A stretch of DNA of 34,820 nucleotides from Bog-532 sp036495425 (GTDB lineage: Bacteria; Actinomycetota; Actinomycetes; Streptosporangiales; Streptosporangiaceae). Within the stretch, counting starts at the first letter, position 1; each line of letters opens with the position of its first letter. This document shows positions 22,265-29,702 of this stretch, piece after piece. The stretch is taken from positions 1 to 34,820 of the forward strand of contig DASXMW010000183.1 of NCBI GenBank assembly GCA_036495425.1, read 5' to 3'. The notes beneath the pieces are model-generated. The model made no database searches. It was not told where the DNA came from and worked only from the letters and a program-made list of their open reading frames with translations. The translations under genes and the position numbers were made by a program.

Positions 22265-24130
22265 ATGACGCGGATCGGAGGATTCGTGGGCAACGATGCC
22301 GCCGCGCGGGCCGCGAGCCTCATCGCCGTCGCCGAGGAACTGGCCGGGGAGTTCTCGCTGCGCCCGCTGCTGGAGCAGATCCTGCGGCGGTCCACCGAGC
22401 TGCTGGAGTGCGACGCCGGCTCGATCTGCAGCGTCGACGAGGCCGCGGGCGTCTATCGCAAGGAAGCCGATATCGGCGTGGCCTGTAATTCGGGCGCGGT
22501 CTACCCGCTCACCGAGGGCATGACCGGGGCGGTCGTGGCCCGCCGGGCCCCGCTCTGGTTCGCCCGCTACGACGACGTGCCCGGCGGCCACGTGGCCGCG
22601 GAGTCGCGGGCCACGCTGCGCGGGGTGATCGGGGTGCCGCTGGAGTGGCGCGGCCGCATCATCGGAGCCTGCATCGTGTTCAGCCGGGACGACCGGCGGA
22701 CGTTCGGGACCGCCGACGCCGAACTGCTGCGCCTGTTCGCCCGGCACGCGGCGATCGCGCTGGCCAACGCCCGCATGCACGAGGAGGCCGACAAGCTGGC
22801 CCGGTCCGAGGCGGCCGCCGCCGAACGCGACCGCATGCTGGCCGAACTGCACGACACCCTGGCCCGGCGACTGGTCAGCGTGCGGGCCCACGTGGACAAC
22901 GCCAGCTACGATCTCGGCGCCGGGGCTGGCGCGGTGGCCGATGGCGCGGCGGCCGAGCAGTTGCAGCGGGCCAGCGCGATCGCGGCCGAGACCCTGGTCG
23001 AGGTGCGGCTCACCCTGCTGGGCCTGGCCGCCTCGCCGCTGGACGGCCGGACCCTGGAGGCCGCGCTGCGCTCGGAGGTGGCCTGGGCCCAGAGCACCGG
23101 CCATCTCGAGGTCAGGTTCGTGTCGGCGGGCACGCCGGTCGCGCTGGCCGGGGACCTGTCCCGTGAGGTGCTGCGCACCGCCCGCGAGGCGCTGACCAAC
23201 ATCGTGGCCCACGCCCGGGCCCGGACCGCGCGGCTGGGCCTGCTGTACGAGTCCGAGGCGGTCTCGCTGCTGGTCCAGGACGACGGGCAGGGCTTCGACC
23301 CTCGGTCGGGCTGGCAGAGCGACCGGTTCGGGCTGCGGGCCATGGCCGACCGGGCCAGCGCGCTGGGCGCCACCGTGGACCTCGATTCGCTGCCGGGCTG
23401 GGGGACCAGGATCCGGGCCCGGTTCCCGTACCGGCGCGACGCCGGGGCGGCGCCGGCCCGGCCCCGGGTCCTGGTGGCGGCCCGCCAGCCCGCCCTGCGA
23501 GCCGGCCTGGCCCGGCTGCTGACCTGGACCGAACCGGGATTGGAGATCATCGGGGAGGCGGCCACGGCCGAGGAGGCCGTCGAGGCCTGCCGGGCCCTGC
23601 GGCCCGAGGTGGCCCTGGTCGATCTGGGCCTGTTCCCGGCCCCGGGCGAGCCCGGGCCGGTATCGGATGGCCTCGCCGGCCCGCCCGACGGCGACGGCAT
23701 CACCGGGCAGCTGATCAGGGTGCACGAAGGCCTGGCCGTGGTGGGCATCTGCGACACCGGCGGCGAGCAGGCCGACGATCAGGTGGCCCGGGCCATGCGG
23801 GCCGGGGCCCGCGGCTGCGTGGACACCGAAGCCGACGGCCTCGAACTGGCCCAGGCCGTGGTGGCCGCGGCCCGGGGCCAGGCCATCCTGTCCGGCCCCA
23901 TGCTCCGCCAGCTGCGCCGGGGCTTGCGCGCCGACGAGGCCCTCGAGCCGCTGACCAGCCGGGAGCGTGAGGTGCGCGGCCTCATGGAGCAGGGTCTGCC
24001 GGACAAGATCATCGCCGAGCGGCTCATGCTCTCGGTCAAGACGATCGAGAAGCACGCGGGCGCGGTGCTGCGCAAGACCGGCGCCCGCAACCGCACCGAA
24101 CTGGCCGGCCGGGCGGCCTCGGCGCGGTAG
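22265..24130 (+). CDS. GAF-histidine kinase-receiver-LuxR fusion protein
   Basis: A 621-aa single polypeptide with a whole NarL-type two-component system. GAF domain: about 15-170. Dimerisation/phosphoacceptor (HisKA_3): ERDRMLAELHDTLARRL with His196. HATPase: REALTNIVAHARA (N box, Asn312), DDGQGFD, RFGLRAMADRA and GWGTRIRARFP. Receiver-like: about 400-545, with the phosphoacceptor Asp453 in VALVDLGL kept. The acidic pair is replaced (VLVAARQP instead of VLxxDDH), and the conserved Thr and Lys positions are not evident. LuxR HTH: 560-621, LTSREREVRGLMEQGL ... IEKHAGAVLRKTGARNRTEL. There is no membrane segment, so it is a cytoplasmic sensor. Starts: ATG 22265 as given, GTG 22238 longer, or GTG 22286, which has GGAGG 4 bases upstream. 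A terminator follows directly. It lies just upstream of the aldolase/kinase operon. Confidence 0.9.
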   Translation: MTRIGGFVGNDAAARAASLIAVAEELAGEFSLRPLLEQILRRSTELLECDAGSICSVDEAAGVYRKEADIGVACNSGAVYPLTEGMTGAVVARRAPLWFARYDDVPGGHVAAESRATLRGVIGVPLEWRGRIIGACIVFSRDDRRTFGTADAELLRLFARHAAIALANARMHEEADKLARSEAAAAERDRMLAELHDTLARRLVSVRAHVDNASYDLGAGAGAVADGAAAEQLQRASAIAAETLVEVRLTLLGLAASPLDGRTLEAALRSEVAWAQSTGHLEVRFVSAGTPVALAGDLSREVLRTAREALTNIVAHARARTARLGLLYESEAVSLLVQDDGQGFDPRSGWQSDRFGLRAMADRASALGATVDLDSLPGWGTRIRARFPYRRDAGAAPARPRVLVAARQPALRAGLARLLTWTEPGLEIIGEAATAEEAVEACRALRPEVALVDLGLFPAPGEPGPVSDGLAGPPDGDGITGQLIRVHEGLAVVGICDTGGEQADDQVARAMRAGARGCVDTEADGLELAQAVVAAARGQAILSGPMLRQLRRGLRADEALEPLTSREREVRGLMEQGLPDKIIAERLMLSVKTIEKHAGAVLRKTGARNRTELAGRAASAR

Positions 24131-24131
24131 G

Positions 24132-24160
24132 GAAAGTCCCCACGGAAGTTGGGGACTTTC
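24132..24160 (+). terminator. Intrinsic terminator after the sensor-regulator fusion
   Basis: Perfect 10-bp stem GAAAGTCCCC / GGGGACTTTC with a 9-base loop, immediately after the stop codon at 24130. It separates the sensor gene from the aldolase operon. Confidence 0.75.
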
Positions 24161-24201
24161 ACCGATCCGGACCCACGCCCCGCCAACGTAGTGTGCGCTG
24201 C

Positions 24202-25077
24202 GTGCCTGTTGTCCCGCTGAAAGAAATCGTCGACCGCGCCTTTGCCGACCGCTACGGCGTGCCCGCGATCAACGTGGTCAACGACCTCACGATGGAGGCC
24301 GTGCTGGCCGCGGCGGTGCGGGAACGCTCCCCGGTCATCGTGCAGACCTCGGTCAAGACGGTCCGGTCCGTCGGCCTGGACCTGCTGTTCGCCATGTGGC
24401 GGGAGATGACGGCCGGGATCGAGGTCCCGGTCAGCCTGCACCTCGATCACTGCCCGGACCGGGCCGTGATCACGGACTGCCTGGGCAAGGGCTGGAACTC
24501 GGTGCTGTTCGACGCCTCGTCCCTGCCGGTCGAAGAGAACCAGCGGCAGACCATCGAGGTCGTGGCCGAGGCCCGTTCCTTCGGGGCCAACGTCGAAGGC
24601 GAGATCGAGTCCATCACCGGCGTGGAGGACGGCATCGGCGCCGACCAGGTGGCCGAGACCCAGTCGCTGCCGGTGGCCGTCAACTTCATCCGCGCCACCG
24701 GCATCGACGTGTTCGCCCCGGCCATCGGCAACGCTCACGGCGTGTACCGCGCCGAGCCCAAGCTGGACGCCCAGCGGGTCTCCGACATCGTGGCCGAACA
24801 GCCGATTCCGATCGCCCTCCATGGCGGCACCGGCATGACCGACGCCCAGTTCACCGACCTCATCGCGCGCGGCTGCGCCAAGGTCAACATCTCCACCGAC
24901 CTCAAGGTCACCTACATGCGGGCCAACCTCGCCTACCTCCGCTCGGCCGAGGAACGGAACAGCTGGGACCCGCCGTCGCTGTTCACCTCGGTCCGCGAGA
25001 CGGTGCTGGAGATGGCCGCGGGCCACATGCGCCGGTTCGGCAGTGCTGGCCGGGCCGGGGCTGGCCAGGCCGGGTGA
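24202..25077 (+). CDS. Class II fructose-bisphosphate/tagatose-bisphosphate-type aldolase
   Basis: A 291-aa zinc-dependent aldolase. Zinc ligands are visible: His in LHLDHCPD, His in IGNAHGVY and His in ALHGGTGM. The catalytic-Asp neighbourhood is also LHLDHC. VLFDAS, EGEIESITGVEDG and CAKVNISTDLK (DHAP phosphate binding) complete the family signature. It forms or cleaves a C-C bond using dihydroxyacetone phosphate. The enzyme is closer to the short GatY/KbaY-like branch than to glycolytic Fba, so a non-glycolytic ketose bisphosphate or monophosphate is likely. The start is GTG 24202 (or GTG 24193); no Shine-Dalgarno sequence is seen, and a TAGTGT nearby may be a -10 box, so the mRNA could be leaderless. 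It is the first gene of the operon with HAD-DhaL and DhaK. Confidence 0.9.
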   Translation: MPVVPLKEIVDRAFADRYGVPAINVVNDLTMEAVLAAAVRERSPVIVQTSVKTVRSVGLDLLFAMWREMTAGIEVPVSLHLDHCPDRAVITDCLGKGWNSVLFDASSLPVEENQRQTIEVVAEARSFGANVEGEIESITGVEDGIGADQVAETQSLPVAVNFIRATGIDVFAPAIGNAHGVYRAEPKLDAQRVSDIVAEQPIPIALHGGTGMTDAQFTDLIARGCAKVNISTDLKVTYMRANLAYLRSAEERNSWDPPSLFTSVRETVLEMAAGHMRRFGSAGRAGAGQAG

Positions 25078-25082
25078 CCCGG

Positions 25083-26531
25083 ATGCCGCACACCGATGGC
25101 GACCGGGCCCTCGTCCTCGACTGCGACGGGGTGCTGGCCGACACCGAGCGCTACGGCCACCTGGTCGCGTTCAACCAGGTCTTCACCGAGTTCGGGCTCC
25201 CGGTGCACTGGAGCCTGGACGACTACCGTCAGAAGGTCCTCATCGGTGGGGGCAAGGAACGTCTGGCCAGCCTGCTGACCCCGGAGTTCGTGGCCGCGGC
25301 CGGGCTGCCCGCCGATCCGGCCGGCCAGCAGGCGGCCGTCGCGGCCTGGCACCAGCGCAAGACCGAGATCTACACCGAGCTGGTCACCTCGGGCGCGGTC
25401 CCGCCGCGGCCGGGCATCGCCCGGATCGTGGGCGAGGCCCGGGCCGCGGGCTGGCCGGTGGCGGTCGCCTCCACCTCGGCCGAGCCGTCGGTGGTGGCCA
25501 CGCTCAACCGGGCCGTCGGCGCCGACCTGGCCCGCCAGGTCAAGGTCTTCGCCGGCGACATCGTGCCCAAGAAGAAGCCCGCCCCCGACATCTACCTGGT
25601 CGCCCTGGACTGGCTCGGCCGGCCGGCCGGCCAGGTGGTGGTGATCGAGGACTCCCGCAACGGCCTGCTCGCCGCGACCGGCGCCGGGCTGGCCACCGTC
25701 ATCACCGTCAACGACCTGACCCGGGACGAGGACTTCAGCGAGGCCGCGCTGGTCGTCTCGAGCCTCGGTGACCCCGGCGGCGAACCAGCGGTGGTCCTGG
25801 CCAACCGGACGCCGAGCATCCCCGGCGACTGGATCACCCTGACCGATCTCGCCCAAGTCCGGCAAGGAGCGCCCATGGCCCAGGCCACGTTCGCCGACGT
25901 CGAGCGCGTCGTGCACACGATCGCGACCACCGCGGTCGACAACGAGAAGTACTTCGGCGATCTCGATTCGGTGGTCGGTGACGGCGACTTCGGGTACTCC
26001 ATGGCCCGCGGGTTCGAGCTGGTGGTGTCGGGGTGGGACGATTTCGACCGCACCGACATCGGCACGTTCCTGAAGAAGATCGCGGTCATGATCACCAGCC
26101 GGATCGGCGGCACCTCCGGCCCGATCTGGGGCACCGCCTTCCTGCGGGCCGGGACGACCGCGGGGACCGCGACCGAGCTGACCGGCGAGCAGGTGGTGGC
26201 CATGCTGCGAGCCGCCATCGAGGGCATCAAGGCCCGGGGACGATCCGACGTCGGGGACAAGACGCTGCTCGACGCGCTGGTCCCGGTCACCGACAGCATC
26301 GAGCGCAGCCTGGCTGACGGGCTGGACGCCCAGGCCACCCTGCGGGCGGCGGCCCAGGTGGCGCGGGAGAGCGCGGAGGCCACCCGGCCGATGGAGGCCA
26401 AGCGCGGCCGGGCCAGCTACACCGGTGAGCGCAGCATCGGCACCCTGGACGCCGGCGCGGTGGCAGTCGCCGTGATGTTCGCCGCCGTGGCCGGCCTGCC
26501 CGCCGACCCCCTGCCCATCAACCCGGCCTGA
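25083..26531 (+). CDS. HAD phosphatase fused to dihydroxyacetone kinase L-type domain
   Basis: One uninterrupted frame of 482 codons with two domains. Residues 1-250: HAD hydrolase of the beta-phosphoglucomutase type. It has nucleophile Asp13 and Asp15 (LVLDCDGVLADTE), a cap domain, ASTSAEPS (motif II), KKKPAPDIY (motif III Lys) and VVIEDSRNGLLAA (motif IV). Residues 265-482: DhaL-like kinase subunit, with GDLDSVVGDGDFGYSMARGFE supplying the three Mg-ATP aspartates, and GGTSGPIWG and SDVGDKTLLDAL. Usual DhaL has GDGDHG; here it is GDGDFG. GTG 25074 overlaps the aldolase stop as GTGA and is an alternative start. A strong internal ribosome site and ATG (25875) precede the DhaL part. The gene is coupled to the aldolase upstream and lies 43 bases before dhaK. 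Confidence 0.88.
   Translation: MPHTDGDRALVLDCDGVLADTERYGHLVAFNQVFTEFGLPVHWSLDDYRQKVLIGGGKERLASLLTPEFVAAAGLPADPAGQQAAVAAWHQRKTEIYTELVTSGAVPPRPGIARIVGEARAAGWPVAVASTSAEPSVVATLNRAVGADLARQVKVFAGDIVPKKKPAPDIYLVALDWLGRPAGQVVVIEDSRNGLLAATGAGLATVITVNDLTRDEDFSEAALVVSSLGDPGGEPAVVLANRTPSIPGDWITLTDLAQVRQGAPMAQATFADVERVVHTIATTAVDNEKYFGDLDSVVGDGDFGYSMARGFELVVSGWDDFDRTDIGTFLKKIAVMITSRIGGTSGPIWGTAFLRAGTTAGTATELTGEQVVAMLRAAIEGIKARGRSDVGDKTLLDALVPVTDSIERSLADGLDAQATLRAAAQVARESAEATRPMEAKRGRASYTGERSIGTLDAGAVAVAVMFAAVAGLPADPLPINPA
25864..25877 (+). promoter_or_regulatory. Internal ribosome binding site and ATG for the DhaL domain
   Basis: AAGGAG at 25864-25869 is 5 bases before an in-frame ATG at 25875, exactly at the HAD/DhaL domain border (residue 265). 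Translation from here would give a free DhaL-like subunit of 218 aa beside the fused form. Confidence 0.65.
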
Positions 26532-26574
26532 AGCCCTGAGAACCCGCGTCTCGTCGTAACCAACGGAGGTTGCC

Positions 26575-27570
26575 GTGAAGAAGTTCGTCAACGACCCCAA
26601 GGATTTCGTCCCGGAGATGCTGCAGGGCCTGGCCCTGGCCAACCCGGACACGCTCAAGTACGTCCCCGAGTACAACCTGATCATGCGGACCGACGCGCCG
26701 CGCGACGACAAGGTGTCGGTGATCCAGGGCTCGGGGTCGGGCCACGAGCCCGCGCACGTGATGGTGGTGGGCCCGGGCATGCTCGACGCCGCCTGCCCGG
26801 GCGATGTGTTCGCCGCGCCGCCCATGGACTACGTGCTGGAGACCAGCAAGCTGCTGGCCTCGCCCAAGGGCGTCCTGCACATCATCAACAACTACACCGG
26901 GGACCGGATGGCGTTCGAGATGGGCGCGGAGATGGCCGAGGCCGACGGCATCCGGATCGGCACCCTGATCGTCGACGACGACGTCGCGGTCAAGGACTCG
27001 ACCTACACCGTGGGCCGCCGCGGGGTGGCCGGCAACTTCTTCGTGATCAAGGCGGTGGGCGCCGCCTCCGCGCAGGGCGCGGACCTGGACGAGCTGCTCC
27101 GCATCGGCAACAAGGTCAACGACGTCACCCGGACCATGGGCATGGCCCTGACCTCGTGCACGCCGCCGGCCAAGGGCTCGCCCCTGTTCGAGCTGGGCGC
27201 CGACGAAATGGAGATGGGCGTCGGCATCCACGGCGAGCCCGGGCGCCGCCGGGAGAAGCTGGCCAGCGCCAACCAGATCGTCGACGAGCTGCTCGAATCG
27301 GTCGTCACCGACCTGCCGTTCCAGCAGGGCGACGACGTGGCCCTCATGATCAACGGCCTGGGCGGCACCCCGATCAGCGAGCTCTACATCCTGTACGGGC
27401 GGGCCCACAGCGAGCTGGCCAAGCGCGGGATCAACGTCCGCCGTAACTACGTCGGCGAGTACTGCACCTCGCTGGACATGGCCGGCGCCTCGCTCACCCT
27501 GAGCAAGCTGGACCCGGAGATTGACGGGCTGCTCGGCGCCCCGGCCGAGATCGCCATCCGCACGTTCTGA
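26575..27570 (+). CDS. dhaK: Dihydroxyacetone kinase K-type subunit (ketose kinase)
   Basis: A 331-aa DhaK-family protein. VIQGSGSGHEPAH (residues 49-61) and FAAPPMDYV form the substrate pocket. His219 in GVGIHGEPG is the residue that binds the ketone covalently as a hemiaminal. The acidic stretch LIVDDDVAVKDSTYTVGRRGVAGN is also diagnostic. With DhaL it forms a kinase for dihydroxyacetone or a related small ketose. No DhaM phosphotransferase or EI/HPr gene is nearby, so ATP rather than PEP is the probable donor. GTG 26575 has GGAGG upstream at good spacing. Dedicated ketotetrose and apulose kinases belong to the same family, so the substrate assignment stays open. A terminator hairpin follows 16 bases after the stop. 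Confidence 0.9.
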   Translation: MKKFVNDPKDFVPEMLQGLALANPDTLKYVPEYNLIMRTDAPRDDKVSVIQGSGSGHEPAHVMVVGPGMLDAACPGDVFAAPPMDYVLETSKLLASPKGVLHIINNYTGDRMAFEMGAEMAEADGIRIGTLIVDDDVAVKDSTYTVGRRGVAGNFFVIKAVGAASAQGADLDELLRIGNKVNDVTRTMGMALTSCTPPAKGSPLFELGADEMEMGVGIHGEPGRRREKLASANQIVDELLESVVTDLPFQQGDDVALMINGLGGTPISELYILYGRAHSELAKRGINVRRNYVGEYCTSLDMAGASLTLSKLDPEIDGLLGAPAEIAIRTF

Positions 27571-27585
27571 CCCGCCCCGGCCGGC

Positions 27586-27613
27586 CCGGGCCGGAGCCGG
27601 TGCTCCGGCCCGG
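27586..27613 (+). terminator. Hairpin terminator of the aldolase/kinase operon
   Basis: Perfect 12-bp stem CCGGGCCGGAGC / GCTCCGGCCCGG with the 4-base loop CGGT, 15 bases after the dhaK stop. No T run. Its right arm touches the LysR remnant. Confidence 0.65.
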
Positions 27614-27823
27614 ATCGTCATCGGCTACACGACCGGCCTGATCGTCACCCCGGCCGTACGCCGCCTGCGCCGCCAGCACCCGGACGCCGAGGCCCAGACC
27701 CAGTACCTGGAGTGGAACGAGCCGCGCGCGGCCCTGCTCGATCACCGGGTCGACGCGGCCGTGACCCGGTTGCCGCTGCACACCAGCGGGCTGCAGGTGA
27801 CGACCCTGTACGACGAGCCGCGT
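27608..27823 (+). pseudogene. LysR family substrate-binding domain fragment
   Basis: About 72 codons that match the start of a LysR effector domain: ARIVIGYTTGLIVTPAVRRL, then RRQHPDAEAQTQYLEWNEPR, DHRVDAAVTRLPL and a strand VTTLYDEPR. The N-terminal winged helix is missing, and similarity ends abruptly after DEPR, where composition drops to AT-richer non-coding sequence. There is no start codon or ribosome site of its own. It is a relic of a regulator, possibly of the preceding operon. Confidence 0.75.
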
Positions 27824-28443
27824 TCGCCAAATGCGCCCGGGAATGCCTTACCGGCCCGGTCCCCGCCACTATTTCGCCCAGATAAATATCTGGTCAAAGC
27901 CGGGCGGCGGGCACCGGAGAGAAACGGCGTCAAAACGGTGGCGATGATGCCGCAAGCCGACGCGGTGGTTAACCGGACCTGACCCTCAGATCCCGTTGAC
28001 TGTAGGGGTTTTGCCGATCTCTTCGGCATTTTCCATTTCGAATTTCGCCTCCGCCCGCTACCGGGCGAATGGGCGTCCTTTAGGTGCGGCCGCAGCACCT
28101 GACCTGCTCGTCTTCCCGGAATTTATAACCGCCGAGAGTAAGTGGTAACTCACGCCCTTACCACCGGACTCCACCGTCGCCCTTGCGGCCGGACCCGGTC
28201 CGCTCCGATCCAGACTGCGAGCCCTAATCGCGACAAGCTGCTGCATCCGCGCCGAAACCGGCCATTCGGCCACAGTGGTCACAGGGTCCGAAGCCGCACA
28301 AAAAATCCGGCAACACCAAAATAACGTTTCCGTCTCAAATGGCACATCACGCGCGTACCGTAGGTGCCCGGATCACCGCCTACCCGGTGTCCCCCGGCAG
28401 TTTCGATGCAGGCCAGGGGCGCTTTCCACGATGAGGGAGAGAG
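27824..28443 (+). promoter_or_regulatory. AT-richer structured leader/promoter region of the GH12 gene
   Basis: About 620 bases without a credible gene; composition is clearly less GC-rich than anywhere else in the window. It holds TTGACT at 27995, TATAAC at 28124, and several perfect small hairpins: 28012-28028, CGCCCG/CGGGCG at 28052-28067, AGGTGC/GCACCT at 28082-28100, and GTGGTAA/TTACCAC at 28142-28164. GAGGGAGAGAG lies directly before ATG 28444. No known riboswitch consensus was recognised. Confidence 0.5.
28012..28032 (+). terminator. Small intrinsic terminator
   Basis: Stem TGCCGA / TCGGCA with a 5-base loop, followed by TTTT. It may end leftover transcription from the LysR relic, or act as an attenuator within the GH12 leader if transcription starts upstream of it. 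Confidence 0.5.
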
Positions 28444-29562
28444 ATGTCTGCTCACCGGAGACCCCGGAAGCTGGTCCAGCTTTCGGCCGCCCTGGGCCTG
28501 ATGGCGGCCGCGGCCCTGGGCGGTTACGCCGTGGCCGGAACCCACTCGTCCACGGACGGCCGGCTGGCCGAAGCCGCCAACGTGAGCGGCGCGTCCGGGC
28601 ACAGCCTGACCATCTACGCCTGCCTGGCGGGCGGCCGGCTCACCCGCGTGTCGACCAAGGCCCCGAAGTGCGCCGCCGGTTCGTCACTGGTCCAGTGGAG
28701 CGCACGGTCCGGCCCGGCCGCGGGCGGCCAGCCACAGCCCACCCCGACCACGTCGGCCAGTTCCAAGCCGAGCACGAAGCCGTCCAGCCCGCCGTCGTCG
28801 ACCCCGCCGTCGTCGACCCCGCCCGGGCCGGGCACGGGCACGGCCTGTGTCACCTCGTCCAATGACGGCTCCTGCGGGCCGTACACGTTCGCGGGCATCA
28901 CCGGCAGCCACGGCGGCCAGACCCACGTCATCCAGGACGTCTGGAACCCGATCGGCGGCCTCTCGCAGACGCTGACCGCGCGCAGCCCGGCCGACTGGAG
29001 CGTCAAGGCCAGCATGCCGGCCTCCAACACCGCGGTGCTCTCCTACCCGGACACCCAGCAGATCTACACCACCGACAACAACACCCCGAACCCGCTGACC
29101 GGGTACAGCTCGATCACCAGCACCTACACCGAGACCGGCCCGTCCACCCAGGGCAACGACTGGGAAGCGGCCTACGACATCTGGGCCGGCACCGGCAGCA
29201 ACAACTACGCCCAGGAGATCATGATCTGGGTCGACAACCACGGGCAGCGCCCGGCCGGCAACGTGGTCGCCTCGGCCACCATCGGCGGCCAGAGCTACAA
29301 GGTCTGGTCCACCGGCAAGGCAGGCGCGGTCGGTAACCCGGTGTCCATGGTGCTGGACTCGAACCAGGCGTCCGGATCGGTCAACCTGCTGGACGACCTG
29401 AACTGGCTGAAGTCGAACGGCTACGTGCCCCAGGGCAGTGGCCTCAACCAGATCGACTTCGGGTTCGAGCTCTGCTCCACCGGCGGCGCCGCCGAGACGT
29501 TCGCCCTCTCCGGCTACGGCATCAAGGCCACCTGCAACTCCGGCTCGTCCTGCACCAACTAG
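28444..29562 (+). CDS. Secreted GH12 endoglucanase-like glycoside hydrolase
   Basis: A 372-aa exported enzyme. A signal peptide (about 1-32) precedes a small Cys/Trp module, IYACLAGGRLTRVSTKAPKC followed by LVQWS (residues 57-86), which resembles a short module common on actinobacterial surface proteins. A Pro/Ser/Thr linker (95-132) follows. The GH12 jelly-roll catalytic domain (135-370) has nucleophile Glu258 in YAQEIMIWVDN and acid/base Glu342 in FGFELCSTGG; NDWEAAYDIWAG is also typical. GH12 enzymes cut beta-1,4-glucan or xyloglucan internally. The linker-bearing N-terminal module, instead of a cellulose-binding domain, is unusual. GAGGGAGAGAG before ATG 28444 is the ribosome site. A long leader suggests strict regulation. 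Confidence 0.9.
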   Translation: MSAHRRPRKLVQLSAALGLMAAAALGGYAVAGTHSSTDGRLAEAANVSGASGHSLTIYACLAGGRLTRVSTKAPKCAAGSSLVQWSARSGPAAGGQPQPTPTTSASSKPSTKPSSPPSSTPPSSTPPGPGTGTACVTSSNDGSCGPYTFAGITGSHGGQTHVIQDVWNPIGGLSQTLTARSPADWSVKASMPASNTAVLSYPDTQQIYTTDNNTPNPLTGYSSITSTYTETGPSTQGNDWEAAYDIWAGTGSNNYAQEIMIWVDNHGQRPAGNVVASATIGGQSYKVWSTGKAGAVGNPVSMVLDSNQASGSVNLLDDLNWLKSNGYVPQGSGLNQIDFGFELCSTGGAAETFALSGYGIKATCNSGSSCTN

Positions 29563-29584
29563 GACCCAGCCCCCAGGCCTGACC

Positions 29585-29620
29585 CGGCGCCGCCGCGTAA
29601 CCCCCCACGCGGCGGCGCCG
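29585..29620. terminator. Bidirectional terminator between GH12 and rnhA
   Basis: Perfect 14-bp stem CGGCGCCGCCGCGT / ACGCGGCGGCGCCG with an 8-base loop (AACCCCCC). It lies between two convergent genes. Confidence 0.75.
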
Positions 29621-29702
29621 TCATGTCCTCCTAGATCGTAGGCTCGACCGCGCGGCCTCGTAGCGGCCGTCCTCGGTGTGCTCGGGCACGGTTGAACCCG
29701 GG

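Noticed and set aside
24132..24160. Inverted repeat considered as an insertion-sequence end
   Set aside because: There is no transposase or partner repeat, and it sits directly after a stop codon, so a terminator is the simple reading.
28260..28300. Possible B12-box or other riboswitch element (GGCCACAGTGGTCAC)
   Set aside because: It is only a short palindrome; no flanking conserved cobalamin or c-di-AMP riboswitch core could be found.
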